DNA from: Cryobacterium algoricola
Lineage (GTDB): Bacteria > Actinomycetota > Actinomycetes > Actinomycetales > Microbacteriaceae
Direction of reading: 5' to 3'
NCBI RefSeq assembly: GCF_004402485.1
Contig: NZ_SOFG01000024.1
Coordinates: forward strand, 62,001-126,000
DNA length: 64,000 bases
A model generated the notes under the pieces. That model was not told where the DNA came from, searched no databases, and worked only from the letters and a program-made list of their open reading frames with translations. Below, in pieces: positions 48,986-58,109 of this stretch. Made by a program: the position numbers and the translations under genes. Within the stretch, counting starts at the first letter, position 1. The number at the start of each line of letters is the position of its first letter.

Positions 48986-48995
48986 ACCCCCCTAT
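48986..48995 (-). promoter_or_regulatory. CsoR-like G-tract core facing the helicase gene
   Basis: On the minus strand ATAGGGGGGT is identical to the core of both CsoR operators (49040-49049 and 49062-49071), in opposite orientation, 28 bases upstream of the helicase ATG. It lacks the flanking TACC arm. Confidence 0.4.
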
Positions 48996-49034
48996 TAGGG
49001 AGACCGGGCCATCGGGACTAATCGGGCCGAATAT

Positions 49035-49052
49035 GTACCATAGGGGGGTATC
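49035..49052. promoter_or_regulatory. CsoR operator, copy 1
   Basis: GTACCATAGGGGGGTATC, with TACC and GGTA arms around a G-tract, the form of known CsoR operators. An identical 18-bp copy begins 22 bases downstream. Confidence 0.8.
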
Positions 49053-49056
49053 GGGT

Positions 49057-49074
49057 GTACCATAGGGGGGTATC
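49057..49074. promoter_or_regulatory. CsoR operator, copy 2
   Basis: The second identical copy, GTACCATAGGGGGGTATC, 26 bases before the chosen csoR start (49100). The 22-bp period puts both copies on the same face of the helix. Confidence 0.8.
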
Positions 49075-49099
49075 AAGGACCTACGAGGAAGACAGCGCG

Positions 49100-49444
49100 A
49101 TGACGGATGTCAGTGCAACCGACGTCAGTTCGACCGAGGCGAGTGCAGACCCGCACAGCGGTCCGCACGGCTACATGTCCAACAAGGACGCCTACCTGAA
49201 ACGACTGCGCCGGATCGAGGGCCAGGCCCGCGGGCTGCAGGGCATGGTCGCGGACGACAAGTACTGCATCGACATCCTCACCCAGGTCTCGGCGATGACG
49301 AGCGCCCTGCAAGCGGTCGCTCTCGGCCTGCTCAACGACCATCTCAGCCACTGCGTGGTAGAGGCCGCCGTCAAGGGCGGCGATGAGGCCGACGCCAAGG
49401 TCAAAGAGGCCTTCGACGCCATCGCGAGGCTCGTGCGGTCCTGA
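49100..49444 (+). CDS. csoR: CsoR-family copper-sensing repressor
   Basis: A 114-residue DUF156/CsoR repressor. The all-helical core starts NKDAYLKRLRRIEGQARGLQ and has the Cu(I) ligands in DDKYCIDIL (Cys) and LNDHLSHCVVE (His-x3-Cys), the C-H-C triad of Cu sensors. Cu(I) binding releases it from DNA. ATG 49100 follows GAGGAAG 8 bases away; the earlier ATG at 49055 would place the start inside the operators. It is first in the operon csoR-copZ-copA and is preceded by two identical operators. Confidence 0.94.
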   Translation: MTDVSATDVSSTEASADPHSGPHGYMSNKDAYLKRLRRIEGQARGLQGMVADDKYCIDILTQVSAMTSALQAVALGLLNDHLSHCVVEAAVKGGDEADAKVKEAFDAIARLVRS

Positions 49445-49493
49445 GCTTCGGCTCGCCCCATTCACCATCAGGAACCAGAAAGAAGTGCATTTC

Positions 49494-49739
49494 ATGATCG
49501 GACAGACGGACAACGACCTCGGCCTCAGCGAATACCAGGTGACGGGGATGACCTGCGCGCACTGCGTCGCGGCCGTGACGAAGGAGGTCGGCAAGCTCGC
49601 CGGCCCGGAGAACGTCTCGATCGCCCTCGTCCCGGGCGGTACCTCCGTCCTGACGGTGACCGGTGCCCCGCTCGATCGCGCGGCCGTCGCGGCGGCCATC
49701 GACGAAGCGGGTTACGAACTGGTCGCTGAGTCACGATGA
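49494..49739 (+). CDS. copZ: Copper chaperone CopZ-like heavy-metal-associated domain protein
   Basis: An 81-residue HMA-domain protein. The MTCAHC metal site (near residues 19-24) binds Cu(I) for handover to the P-type ATPase. The ferredoxin-like fold continues as [10 protein letters not shown], then [13 protein letters not shown] 49494 is chosen over the open frame; it sits 49 bases after csoR and overlaps the ATPase start. It is part of csoR-copZ-copA. Confidence 0.92.
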   Translation: MIGQTDNDLGLSEYQVTGMTCAHCVAAVTKEVGKLAGPENVSIALVPGGTSVLTVTGAPLDRAAVAAAIDEAGYELVAESR

Positions 49740-52039
49740 CCACCGAACGCGTCGACCTTCTCGTGGGCGGGATGACGTGTGCCTCCTGCGCCACCCGGAT
49801 CGAAAAGAAGCTCAACCGGATGCCCGGAGTCGAGGCATCCGTCAACTACGCCACGGAGAAGGCGAGCGTCTCCCTCCCCGAGGGCACCACCGTCGATCAG
49901 GCCATCGCCGTGATCGAGGACACCGGCTATACCGCCGAGAGGCCGAAGCCGCCAGAGCCGGCCGCGGGGACCTCCGGGGGCGTCGCCGCTCCCACCGCAC
50001 AGGAACTCGAAGTCGCGAGCCTGCGCCACCGCCTCCTCGTCTCGACGGCGCTCGCGATACCGGTCGCCGCCCTGTCGATGATTCCCGCCCTGCAGTTCAC
50101 CAACTGGCAGTGGCTCGCCCTCACCCTGGCCGCGCCCGTCGCCGTCTGGGGTGCCTGGCCGTTCCACCGCGCCATGTGGACGAACCTCCGGCACGGCGCC
50201 ACGACCATGGACACCCTGATCAGCATGGGCATCATCGCCTCGCTCGGCTGGTCGCTCTACGCACTCTTCTTCGGCACTGCCGGCATGCCGGGCATGCGGA
50301 TGACCTTCAGTCTCACCGCCTCGGCCGGCGGGGGAGCGAACGAAATCTACCTCGAGGTCGCATCCGCGGTCACGGTCTTCCTCCTCGCCGGCCGGTACTT
50401 CGAGGCGCGAGCGAAGAAACAGTCAGGGGCGGCCCTCACCGCCCTGCTCGAACTGGGCGCCAAGGAGACCGCCGTGCTCCGTGACGGCGTCGAGGTCATC
50501 GTGCCGACATCAGCCCTTGTCGTCGGCGACCTGTTCGTCGTGCGGCCCGGCGAGAAGATCTCCACGGATGGCGTCGTCGTCGAGGGCGTGTCCGCGATCG
50601 ACGCGAGCATGCTCACCGGCGAAGCCGTGCCCGTCGAGGTCGGTCCCGGCGCGGTCGTCGTCGGGGCGACCCTCAACTCGGGCGGCCGGCTCGTGGTCAG
50701 GGCGACCCGGATCGGTGCCGACACCGAACTCGCCCAGCTCGGGCGCCTCGTCGAACAGGCCCAGACCGGCAAGGCCGAGGTACAGCGCCTCGCCGACCGG
50801 GTCTCCGGGGTGTTCGTACCGATCGTGCTCGGCCTGTCCCTCGCGACCCTCGTGGTCTGGCTCCTCGTCGGGGCAGCTCCCGTCGTCGCCTTCACCGCCG
50901 CCGTCGCGACCCTCATCATCGCCTGCCCGTGCGCGCTCGGCCTGGCCACCCCGACCGCCCTGCTCGTCGGCACCGGCCGCGGCGCGCAGCTCGGCATTCT
51001 GATCAAGGGCCCGCAGGTGCTCGAATCGACCCGTCGCGTCGACACCATCGTGCTCGACAAGACCGGCACCGTGACCACCGGGCGGATGTCCCTGGTCCAG
51101 GCGGTCCCCGTCTCCGGGCTCGAGGCCGCCGAGTTGCTCCGGTTCGCCGGGGCCGCAGAGGCCGGCTCCGAACACCCGATCGCGAAGTCCATCGTGACCG
51201 GGGCCAGGGATCTCGTCGGCGCTCTCCCCGCGGCCGAATCGTTCGCCTCCGCGGACGGCCTCGGCGTGCAGGCCGTCGTCGACGGTCGCCTCGTCGCCGT
51301 CGGTCGTCCGCGCTGGCTCACCGAGCAGTGGGGCATCGTCTTCCCGCCCGATCTCGTGGCTGCGCTCACCGCGGGCGAGGGCAGGGGCGAGACCCCGGTC
51401 GCTGTGGCCTGGGACGGACAGGCTCGCGGCATCCTCACGGTCGCCGACACCGTCAAGGACACGAGCGCCGCCGCGATCGCCGAATTCCGCCGCCTCGGCC
51501 TGACCCCGGTGCTCCTGACCGGAGACAACGAGACCGTCGCCCGCAACGTCGGAACCCTGGTCGGCATCGACGATGTGCGCGCCGGCGTGCTTCCGGCCGA
51601 GAAGGCCGAGGTCATCCGCGCGTTGCAGGCCGAGGGCAGGGTCGTGGCCATGGTCGGCGACGGCGTGAACGACGCCGTCGCGCTCGCCACCGCCGACCTC
51701 GGCATCGCGATGGGAACCGGCACCGACGTCGCGATCGAAGCGAGCGACCTCACCCTCATCCGCAGCGACCTCATCGCGGCAGCGGATGCGATCCGGCTGT
51801 CCCGTCGCACGCTCGGTACGATCAAGGCGAACCTGTTCTGGGCCTTCGCCTACAACGTGGCTGCGATTCCACTCGCCATGCTCGGGCTGCTCAATCCGCT
51901 GATCGCGGGAGCCGCGATGGCATTGTCCTCGGTCTTCGTGGTGAGTAACAGCCTCCGGCTCCGCGGTTTCCGCGGACTGGCGCTACCGGCTGCCGCCCCT
52001 CGCACCCCCACGGGTGTGGCGAGTAGCGTGACGGCATAA
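49736..52039 (+). CDS. copA: Copper-exporting P1B-type ATPase
   Basis: A 767-residue heavy-metal ATPase. An N-terminal HMA domain has MTCASC (residues 13-18). Then eight transmembrane segments include the transport motif [11 protein letters not shown] (CPC near residue 396). The phosphorylation site is DKTGTVTTG (near residue 440), the actuator domain has LTGEAVP, and the N domain has the SEHPIAKS His. The C-terminal [12 protein letters not shown] is the hinge. It exports Cu(I) across the membrane. It overlaps copZ by 4 bases and lies under the CsoR operators. Confidence 0.97.
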   Translation: MTTERVDLLVGGMTCASCATRIEKKLNRMPGVEASVNYATEKASVSLPEGTTVDQAIAVIEDTGYTAERPKPPEPAAGTSGGVAAPTAQELEVASLRHRLLVSTALAIPVAALSMIPALQFTNWQWLALTLAAPVAVWGAWPFHRAMWTNLRHGATTMDTLISMGIIASLGWSLYALFFGTAGMPGMRMTFSLTASAGGGANEIYLEVASAVTVFLLAGRYFEARAKKQSGAALTALLELGAKETAVLRDGVEVIVPTSALVVGDLFVVRPGEKISTDGVVVEGVSAIDASMLTGEAVPVEVGPGAVVVGATLNSGGRLVVRATRIGADTELAQLGRLVEQAQTGKAEVQRLADRVSGVFVPIVLGLSLATLVVWLLVGAAPVVAFTAAVATLIIACPCALGLATPTALLVGTGRGAQLGILIKGPQVLESTRRVDTIVLDKTGTVTTGRMSLVQAVPVSGLEAAELLRFAGAAEAGSEHPIAKSIVTGARDLVGALPAAESFASADGLGVQAVVDGRLVAVGRPRWLTEQWGIVFPPDLVAALTAGEGRGETPVAVAWDGQARGILTVADTVKDTSAAAIAEFRRLGLTPVLLTGDNETVARNVGTLVGIDDVRAGVLPAEKAEVIRALQAEGRVVAMVGDGVNDAVALATADLGIAMGTGTDVAIEASDLTLIRSDLIAAADAIRLSRRTLGTIKANLFWAFAYNVAAIPLAMLGLLNPLIAGAAMALSSVFVVSNSLRLRGFRGLALPAAAPRTPTGVASSVTA

Positions 52040-52053
52040 CGAAGGAGAACAGC

Positions 52054-52323
52054 ATGATGTGGGGCAACGGGTACGGCATGCACTTCGTGTGGTGGATCTG
52101 GCCGGTCGGGCTCGTCCTGATCCTCGGCGTGGTCCTGCTGACCATCGTCACCATCCGGATCTTCAGCGGTGGGCCCGGCGTGAGTGGACCGCAGGCCGGC
52201 CCTCCTCCCGGGCCGGGCGCCACCGGACGCAGCGCGGCACGCCTCGTCCTGGACGAACGCTTCGCGCGGGGCGAGCTCGACGCCGAGGAATACCGGCACC
52301 GGGTTCAGGTCCTCGGCGAGTAG
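52054..52323 (+). CDS. SHOCT-domain small membrane protein
   Basis: An 89-residue protein with a Trp/Gly/Met-rich N-terminus (MMWGNGYGMHFVWWIWP), one transmembrane helix (VGLVLILGVVLLTIVTIRIF) and a short C-terminal SHOCT-like motif, LDERFARGELDAEEYRHRV. Such proteins often follow metal-transport genes; it starts 14 bases after copA with an AAGGAGAACAGC site and probably belongs to the copper operon. Function unknown. Confidence 0.85.
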   Translation: MMWGNGYGMHFVWWIWPVGLVLILGVVLLTIVTIRIFSGGPGVSGPQAGPPPGPGATGRSAARLVLDERFARGELDAEEYRHRVQVLGE

Positions 52324-52357
52324 CCGACTCCGGTTCAGGCTCTGACGTCACAGTCGC

Positions 52358-52423
52358 CGCCGCGCCCGTTTCGTCCGGCCGCCACCGCCGTTTCGGGCGC
52401 GGGCTGCCGATTCGGTAGCGGCG
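52358..52423. repeat. 66-bp palindromic repeat, copy 1
   Basis: A 66-bp sequence nearly identical to 53297-53362. Within it CGCGCCCG is answered by CGGGCGCG and CGCCACCG by CGGTAGCG, so it can fold. It sits between the SHOCT gene and the DUF1206 gene. Confidence 0.75.
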
Positions 52424-52482
52424 AAGACCCGGCGCATGGACCTGCACGTGTCCCGAGCCTGCCAGGCGCCTAGGCTGGTGCC

Positions 52483-53292
52483 GTGGACAGTGACTCGGCT
52501 TCTGACGCCGCCCAGGCAGCACAGCACAGCGGCCCGCTGCGGGTGCTGGCGCGGCTGGGCTTTGCCGCCAACGGGCTGTTGCATCTTCTGATCGCGGGCA
52601 TCGCCATTGCGATCGCGCTGGGAGCCGGTCGCGACAGCGCAGACCAGTCCGGCGCCCTCGGCCAGATCGCAGCGAGTCCTGGGGGTCTGTTCGTGCTCTG
52701 GGTCATCGTCGTCGGAATGTCGGCCCTCGGGCTTTGGCTGCTCCTCGGCGCGTTCCTGCTGAAGGGCTCTGACCCCAAGCGCGTGTGGACGCATCGGCTG
52801 GTCGAGATCAGCAAGGCCGTCGTCTATCTCGCGCTGGCCGTCACGGCCGCCGTCTTCGCGGCCGGCGGCAGCACGAGTTCTTCCGGCAGCGCGCAGGACG
52901 CGAGCGCGACCCTGCTCGCGACGCCCGGCGGAGTGGTGCTGCTCCTGGCGGGAGGTCTGGCCCTGCTCGGCATCGGCGTGTACTTCGTGCAGAAGGGCGC
53001 CCGCAAGAAGTTCACCGAGGACCTCTCGGTGCCCGATGGATCGGCCGGGACCGTCGTCGTGGTCCTCGGCGTGGTGGGGTACATCGCCAAGGGCATCGTG
53101 CTCGGCGTCGTAGCGATTCTGATCGTGCTGGCAGCCCTGACCGTAGATCCGAGCAAATCGACGGGGCTCGACGGTGCGCTCAAGGCCCTTGCGGCTCTCC
53201 CGTCGGGCGGGCTCATCCTGGGCGGAATCGGCGTCGGCCTGGTCATGTACGGCGTGTACTGCTTCGCGCGGGCCTGGCGCGCCCGCTTTTAG
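52483..53292 (+). CDS. DUF1206 family membrane protein
   Basis: A 269-residue integral membrane protein with about six transmembrane segments arranged as three similar pairs, a DUF1206 feature: ARLGFAANGLLHLLIAGIAI, RLVEISKAVVYLALAVTAAV and GVVGYIAKGIVLGVVAILIV each start a pair with a helix preceded by polar residues. Function unknown. GTG 52483 begins the protein. It is bracketed by two copies of a 66-bp palindromic repeat, the downstream copy starting 5 bases after the stop codon. Confidence 0.9.
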   Translation: MDSDSASDAAQAAQHSGPLRVLARLGFAANGLLHLLIAGIAIAIALGAGRDSADQSGALGQIAASPGGLFVLWVIVVGMSALGLWLLLGAFLLKGSDPKRVWTHRLVEISKAVVYLALAVTAAVFAAGGSTSSSGSAQDASATLLATPGGVVLLLAGGLALLGIGVYFVQKGARKKFTEDLSVPDGSAGTVVVVLGVVGYIAKGIVLGVVAILIVLAALTVDPSKSTGLDGALKALAALPSGGLILGGIGVGLVMYGVYCFARAWRARF

Positions 53293-53296
53293 CCGT

Positions 53297-53362
53297 CGCC
53301 GCGCCCGTTTCGGCAGGCCGCCACCGCCGTTTCGGGCGCGGGCTGCCGATTCGGTAGCGGCG
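53297..53362. repeat. 66-bp palindromic repeat, copy 2
   Basis: Nearly identical to copy 1 (52358-52423), differing in a few bases near the GGCC. It starts 5 bases after the DUF1206 stop codon and precedes the acyl-CoA ligase gene. The internal palindromes could act as terminator or mRNA-end hairpin. Confidence 0.75.
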
Positions 53363-53426
53363 GCGATCCCGAGCCCGAGCCTCGTGTCGCGCGGTGGAGG
53401 GGAGCGCTTCGCGGGATGATGTCCCC

Positions 53427-55115
53427 ATGCCGAACACGGAAAACGCGCCCTGGGTAAAGAACTACCAACCGGGGGTTCCTGCCGAAATCGACCTTCCGAC
53501 GGAGTCGCTCGTCGCGATGCTCGAACACTCCGTCGCCGAGGCGGGCGACCACCCCGCCCTCGAGTTCTTCGGGCGGAGGACGACGTACGCCGAGCTCGGC
53601 GAGCAGGTCGACCGCGCGGCGGAGGGCCTCCGCCACCTCGGCGTCCGGGCCGGCGACCGGGTCGCGCTCCTGCTGCCGAACTGCCCGCAACACGTCGTCG
53701 CGTTCTACGCGGTGCTGCGCCTCGGCGCGGTCGTGGTCGAGCACAACCCGCTCTACACCTCCCGTGAACTCCGCCACCAGTTCGAGGACCACCAGGCCCG
53801 CATCGTGATCGCCTGGGACAAGACGGTTGCGGCCATCCGTGCCTTCCCCGCCGACATCGAGATCGACCACATCGTCTCGGTCAACCTGCTGATGGCGTTC
53901 CCGACGATCAAGCGCCTCGCCCTCTACCTGCCCGTCAAGAGCCTGCGCGAGTCCCGCGAGGCGCTCACCGGCTCCGCGCCGGGCACGATCGCCTGGAAGG
54001 AACTGCTCACGCACGGTCGCATCGATCCGGAGCACCCGCATCCGTCGGTCAACGACCTCGCCGCCATTCAGTACACGTCAGGGACCACCGGGCGCCCCAA
54101 GGGCGCGATGCTCACCCACTTCAACCTCTATTCGAACGCGCTCCAGGGCGAGGCGTGGATGCACGGCGCCGAGTACCGCAAAGAGATCTTCTACGCGATC
54201 CTGCCGATGTTCCACGCCTTCGGCATGACGCTCTACCTGACCTATGGCATCCGCAAGCAGGCCCTGCTCGTACTGTTCCCCAAGTTCGAGCCCGGCCTAA
54301 TCCTCGCCGCGATGAAGAAGTCACCCGCCACCGTCTACTGCGCCGTTCCGCCGATCTACGAGCGCACCGCACGGGCAGCGCAGGAACAGGGCGTCTCGCT
54401 GCGCTCCTGCAAGTACTGCATCTCCGGGGCGATGAACCTGCCCGCGCACGTCGTCGAACTCTGGGAATCGGTCTCCGGCGGGCTCCTCGTCGAGGGCTAC
54501 GGGATGACCGAATCCTCCCCGGTCGCCCTCGGCAACCCGTTCTACTCCACTCGCCGTCCCGGCACGATCGGGGTGCCGTTCCCCTCGACCCTGATGAAGG
54601 TCGTCGACCTCGACGACCCGAGCATCGAAGTGGCCCAGGGAGAGCCGGGGGAGCTGCTGCTCAAGGGCCCGCAGGTCTTCCAGGGCTACTGGAACAACCC
54701 CGAGGAAACCAAGAAGGCGCTCCTGCCGGGAGGCTGGCTCCGCACCGGCGACATCGTCACCGTCGACGCGGATGGCTTCACGACCATCGTCGACCGGGCC
54801 AAGGAGCTCGTCATCACCGGAGGGTTCAACGTCTCACCCACCGAGGTGGAGACGGCGCTGCGCCTGCACGCCTCCGTCAAGGACGCCGCGGTCTTCGGCA
54901 AGCCGCTCGAGCGCGGCGGGGAGATGGTCGTCGCGGCCGTGGAGCTCGAGCCCGGCACGACGCTCGACCAGGAGGCCCTGCGCGCACACTGCCGCGAACT
55001 GCTCGCCGCATACAAGATCCCGCGCCGCATCGTGCAGATCGACGACATGCCCCGGTCGATGCTCGGCAAGATCCTGCGCAGGCAGGTGCGCGAGCAGGTG
55101 CTGCCGCTGCTCTGA
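53427..55115 (+). CDS. Long-chain fatty acid-CoA ligase (AMP-binding)
   Basis: A 562-residue adenylate-forming enzyme that activates a fatty acid with ATP and CoA. The P-loop is YTSGTTGRPKGAMLTH (near residues 218-233), the A5 motif is EGYGMTESSP, A7 GWLRTGDIV, A8 hinge VDRAKELVITGGFNVSP and the A10 Lys in MPRSMLGKILRRQVRE. Length is typical. ATG 53427 is chosen, though its ribosome site is weak. It lies just after the second 66-bp repeat and has no evident operon partner. Confidence 0.93.
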   Translation: MPNTENAPWVKNYQPGVPAEIDLPTESLVAMLEHSVAEAGDHPALEFFGRRTTYAELGEQVDRAAEGLRHLGVRAGDRVALLLPNCPQHVVAFYAVLRLGAVVVEHNPLYTSRELRHQFEDHQARIVIAWDKTVAAIRAFPADIEIDHIVSVNLLMAFPTIKRLALYLPVKSLRESREALTGSAPGTIAWKELLTHGRIDPEHPHPSVNDLAAIQYTSGTTGRPKGAMLTHFNLYSNALQGEAWMHGAEYRKEIFYAILPMFHAFGMTLYLTYGIRKQALLVLFPKFEPGLILAAMKKSPATVYCAVPPIYERTARAAQEQGVSLRSCKYCISGAMNLPAHVVELWESVSGGLLVEGYGMTESSPVALGNPFYSTRRPGTIGVPFPSTLMKVVDLDDPSIEVAQGEPGELLLKGPQVFQGYWNNPEETKKALLPGGWLRTGDIVTVDADGFTTIVDRAKELVITGGFNVSPTEVETALRLHASVKDAAVFGKPLERGGEMVVAAVELEPGTTLDQEALRAHCRELLAAYKIPRRIVQIDDMPRSMLGKILRRQVREQVLPLL

Positions 55116-55188
55116 GGGGGACCGTGCTCGCCGCTGACTTTGTTGTTTTCGAGAACAAAAGCGGGCCGCGCGGTTTAGGATTGATCGC

Positions 55189-55791
55189 GTGGACCTCACC
55201 GAACGACCGACCCCCGATCCCGACCGCTCCGAATTCGACAAGATGGTCGCGGGGGACTGGTATCGCTACCGGTCCGGCCCTGAACTCGCCGAAATGACGA
55301 ACAGCACCCAGCGCACCTGCCGGCGCATCACGGCCCTCTACGACGAGGACAGGGACGCCGCATACGCCTTACTGACGGGCATGCTCGGTACGGCGGGGGA
55401 GAACCTCGACTTCCGGCCGCCGATGTACCTCGACTACGGCTCCCGCCTGCACATCGGCAGGGATACCTTCATCAACGGTGACTTCCTCACCCTGGGCGGC
55501 GGTGAGATCACGATCGGGAACAACGTGCTGATCGGGCCGAGCGCCCGGCTCTACACGCCGATCCACGCGCTCGACGTCGACGAGCGACGCGCGGGCTACG
55601 AGCGCGTGCTGCCGATCCACATCGGCAACGATGTCTGGCTCGGCGGCAACGTCGTCGTGTGCCCCGGGGTCACGATCGGTGACGGCAGCGTGATCGGGGC
55701 CGGGTCCGTCGTCACCAAAGACGTGCCGGCCGGGGTCATCGCCGTCGGCAACCCGGCCAGGGTCGTACGCACGATCGGCGAGCCGGAGTAG
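55189..55791 (+). CDS. Sugar O-acetyltransferase (maltose/galactoside type, hexapeptide repeat)
   Basis: A 200-residue left-handed beta-helix acetyltransferase. The N-terminal Mac domain reads FDKMVAGDWYRYRSGPELAE, then the hexapeptide repeats begin with GSRLHIGRDTFINGDFLTLG, with the active-site His in YTPIHALDVDER and a C-terminal VWLGGNVVVCPGVTIGDGSV then GAGSVVTKDVPAGVIAVGNP. Family members acetylate sugars or other hydroxyls from acetyl-CoA. GTG 55189 starts the protein. Substrate uncertain. Confidence 0.92.
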   Translation: MDLTERPTPDPDRSEFDKMVAGDWYRYRSGPELAEMTNSTQRTCRRITALYDEDRDAAYALLTGMLGTAGENLDFRPPMYLDYGSRLHIGRDTFINGDFLTLGGGEITIGNNVLIGPSARLYTPIHALDVDERRAGYERVLPIHIGNDVWLGGNVVVCPGVTIGDGSVIGAGSVVTKDVPAGVIAVGNPARVVRTIGEPE

Positions 55792-55803
55792 GACGCGAGC
55801 GAA

Positions 55804-55840
55804 GCCGGGTAGAGCGGCACTCTGCCGAGCGGAGCCCGGC
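55804..55840. terminator. Hairpin between convergent genes
   Basis: Outer stem GCCGGG (55804-55809) with CCCGGC (55835-55840) encloses a second stem CGGCA (55815-55819) with TGCCG (55823-55827). It lies between the acetyltransferase end (55791) and the convergent YitT gene end (55863). Confidence 0.45.
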
Positions 55841-55862
55841 CGCGTGCAGCGGATGCTGCGGC

Positions 55863-56507
55863 TCAGGTACCGAGGTACCGTCCGGGCCGGTGGTTGAGCG
55901 CGAGCACGAGGTTGAGCACGATCGCGCCCGCTGCCGAGAGGGCGACGTTCACGGGTGAGACGACCGTGATCGCAGCGACGACGACGGTCACGTCGAACAC
56001 CATCTGCACATACCCGGCACGCCAGCCGAGACGCTCCTGCAACAGCAGGGCGAGGATGTTGAACCCGCCCAGGCTCGCCTTGTGACGGAACAAGACGATG
56101 AGCCCGACCCCGATCACGAGGTTGCCGAACAGCACGCCATAGACCGGATTGAGGTGCTCGATCCCGAGGGCATACGGGTGCAGGGACGAGAACGCGGAGA
56201 CGAGCGCGACCGCGACGACGGTGCGCAGCGTGAAGTTCCAGCCCTTCTTCCACAGGGCGAGGGCGAAGAACGGCACGTTGATCGCGAAGAAGAACACCCC
56301 GAAGGGAACGGGAACGGCGTAACTCAGCAGGAGCGCGAGTCCCGCCGTACCGCCGGTCACCGCCGCGCTCGCCTTGAGCAGGAACAGCCCGAACGAGGCG
56401 AGGAGGGTGCCGGTGAGGATTCCGAGAACGTCCTCCACGGCCGAATGGCGCGGGGCGACATCCGTGTTGAGTGTTCTGGGCTCGGCGGCCACGGGAGTTT
56501 TCGGCAT
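55863..56507 (-). CDS. YitT family membrane protein
   Basis: A 214-residue integral membrane protein with five to six transmembrane segments: VLGILTGTLLASFGLFLLKA, GTAGLALLLSYAVPVPFGV, FALALWKKGWNFTLRTVVAV and so on, the form of the YitT/YczE group. Function of the family is unresolved. ATG 56507 gives a normal start; a longer N-terminal frame exists on the same strand but lacks support. It is divergent from the LLM gene at 56568. Confidence 0.88.
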   Translation of the reverse strand: MPKTPVAAEPRTLNTDVAPRHSAVEDVLGILTGTLLASFGLFLLKASAAVTGGTAGLALLLSYAVPVPFGVFFFAINVPFFALALWKKGWNFTLRTVVAVALVSAFSSLHPYALGIEHLNPVYGVLFGNLVIGVGLIVLFRHKASLGGFNILALLLQERLGWRAGYVQMVFDVTVVVAAITVVSPVNVALSAAGAIVLNLVLALNHRPGRYLGT

Positions 56508-56567
56508 TCTGCAAGTCTGCACGATGGTGCGGGTATCGTTTCGCACCCCCGCGTGGTTGCCCACAGT

Positions 56568-57566
56568 ATGACTGTTTCGCTGTCCATTCTTGACCTCGCC
56601 CCGATCGCACCCGGGCAGACCGCTCGGGAGAGCTTCGCGGGAAGCGTGCGACTCGCGCAGACCGCCGAGAAGCATGGCTACACCCGCGTCTGGTACGCCG
56701 AACACCACAACATGCCGACGATCGCGTCCTCGGCCACGAGCGTCCTCATCGGCCACGTCGCGGGCCAGACCTCGACCATCCGGCTCGGCGCGGGCGGCGT
56801 GATGCTGCCCAACCACTCTCCGCTCACCATCGCCGAACAGTTCGGCACCCTGGCCGAGCTCTACCCCGGGCGGATCGACCTGGGCCTCGGCCGCGCCCCC
56901 GGCAGCGACCAGACCACCGCACGGGCGATGCGCCGCGACCCCCGCGCCTCCGACCAGTTCCCCGAAGACGTGATGGAGTTGCAGGCCTACCTCCGCGGCG
57001 AGTCGATCGTGCCCGGGGTGCGGGCTATTCCCGGCGCCGGCACGAACGTCCCGCTCTACATCCTCGGCTCCTCGCTGTTCGGGGCAGGCCTCGCCGCCGC
57101 GCTCGGCCTGCCGTACGCCTTCGCCTCCCACTTCGCGCCGGACGCCCTGCATGAGGCCATCGCGCTGTACCGTCGCGACTTCACTCCCTCGGCGCAGCTC
57201 GCCGAACCGCACGTGATCGTGGGTGTCAACGTGATCGCCGCAGACGACCGGGCGGATGCCATCGGGCAGTTCGAGGAGACCCGCCGCAACCGGGTGCGCG
57301 GCATGCTCACCCGCGGTCCGGCGTCGCCGGAGTACACCGACCAGCAGGTCGACGCCTTCCTGACTACGGCGGAAGGGCAGCGGATCGCGAACATGATGCG
57401 CTACTCCGCCGTCGGCGATCCCACCGACGTGCGGGTCTTCCTCGACGATTTCGTCGCCTCGACCCAGGCCGACGAACTGATCATCGCCCATGCCTCGCGG
57501 GACATCGAGGCGCGCCTGCACTCGGTCGAGCTGACCGCCGGAGCGATGAACGGCGCGACCGTCTGA
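56568..57566 (+). CDS. LLM-class flavin-dependent oxidoreductase
   Basis: A 332-residue luciferase-like monooxygenase of the MsnO8/YhbW type. The barrel has LSILDLAPIAPGQTARESF, WYAEHHNMPTIASSATSVLI, TSTIRLGAGGVMLPNHSPL, and LYPGRIDLGLGRAPGSDQTT. FMN-dependent oxidation of an unknown substrate is likely; SRPGYF-type sulfur-compound use is not indicated. ATG 56568 lies close to the divergent YitT start, with only 60 bases between, so a shared short promoter region is expected. Confidence 0.92.
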   Translation: MTVSLSILDLAPIAPGQTARESFAGSVRLAQTAEKHGYTRVWYAEHHNMPTIASSATSVLIGHVAGQTSTIRLGAGGVMLPNHSPLTIAEQFGTLAELYPGRIDLGLGRAPGSDQTTARAMRRDPRASDQFPEDVMELQAYLRGESIVPGVRAIPGAGTNVPLYILGSSLFGAGLAAALGLPYAFASHFAPDALHEAIALYRRDFTPSAQLAEPHVIVGVNVIAADDRADAIGQFEETRRNRVRGMLTRGPASPEYTDQQVDAFLTTAEGQRIANMMRYSAVGDPTDVRVFLDDFVASTQADELIIAHASRDIEARLHSVELTAGAMNGATV

Positions 57567-57576
57567 CGATCCCGGC

Positions 57577-57602
57577 GCCGTCGGTTCTCCGTAGGCGACG
57601 GC
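57577..57602 (+). terminator. Hairpin after the LLM oxidoreductase gene
   Basis: GCCGTCG (57577-57583) and CGACGGC (57596-57602) form a 7-bp stem with a 12-base loop, 10 bases after the stop codon. No T-tract follows. Confidence 0.4.
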
Positions 57603-57739
57603 CCGGAAGGTCCTCCTAAGAGGGGACTATCCGATTCCGGCAGGCGGTGGAGTTAATGTCGGCCACGAGTCACAAGGTTCCACGAGCTGCCCGGGGTCAC
57701 CGGCAGCCCCGGCCGACTGTCGTGAGAGCCGGAGATCTG

Positions 57740-58045
57740 ATGTCGCACCACGCAGTAGAAACCACCCGCCGCCGCACTCCCGCTGTCGCGTCCCTGTCCC
57801 TTCGCCTGATTTCCCGGGACGACGCGATCAGGACGATCCCCCTCATCGTCGTACGGTGTGAGGATGACAGCCTGCAGGAGATCCGGTTCCGCGACCAGGT
57901 GATCGGTTTCATCCGCCGGGACGAGCCGTTGTTCCGCGCGCTCAGCGGCACCCAGCTCGACGGCGCGTGTGAACGCGGACACTCCCTGCTCTGGGACAAG
58001 GCGGCGGCCCTCCTCGTCGACGCGAGCGGCCTGCTCCCGGCCTGA
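57740..58045 (+). CDS. Hypothetical conserved-looking small protein
   Basis: A 101-residue soluble protein. ATG 57740 (MSHHAVETTRRRTPAVASLS) follows GGAG five bases upstream, which decides it against the ATG at 57656. The body, LIVVRCEDDSLQEIRFRDQV then IGFIRRDEPLFRALSG, looks like a small alpha/beta or beta-sheet domain. I do not recognise a family; it precedes the MFS gene by 64 bases but has no clear link to it. Confidence 0.6.
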   Translation: MSHHAVETTRRRTPAVASLSLRLISRDDAIRTIPLIVVRCEDDSLQEIRFRDQVIGFIRRDEPLFRALSGTQLDGACERGHSLLWDKAAALLVDASGLLPA

Positions 58046-58109
58046 TCCCACCGCCTGTCGGCGGGGCTCGACCTTTCGTGGTGCGCCACGCGCCGCAAGG
58101 GAGCGTACC

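Noticed and set aside
47063..49021. 652-codon open frame opposite the helicase gene
   Set aside because: It is the shadow of the DEAD-box gene; the minus-strand protein has all helicase motifs while this one has low-complexity Ala/Val/Asp runs.
52054..55115. Composite transposon around the DUF1206 gene
   Set aside because: The 66-bp repeats are too short to be IS elements, carry no transposase and show no target duplication I can see.
55137..55165. AT-rich stretch with TTGTTTTC and GAGAACAA before the acetyltransferase gene
   Set aside because: It could form a weak imperfect hairpin or promoter, but arms do not match well enough to call an operator or terminator.
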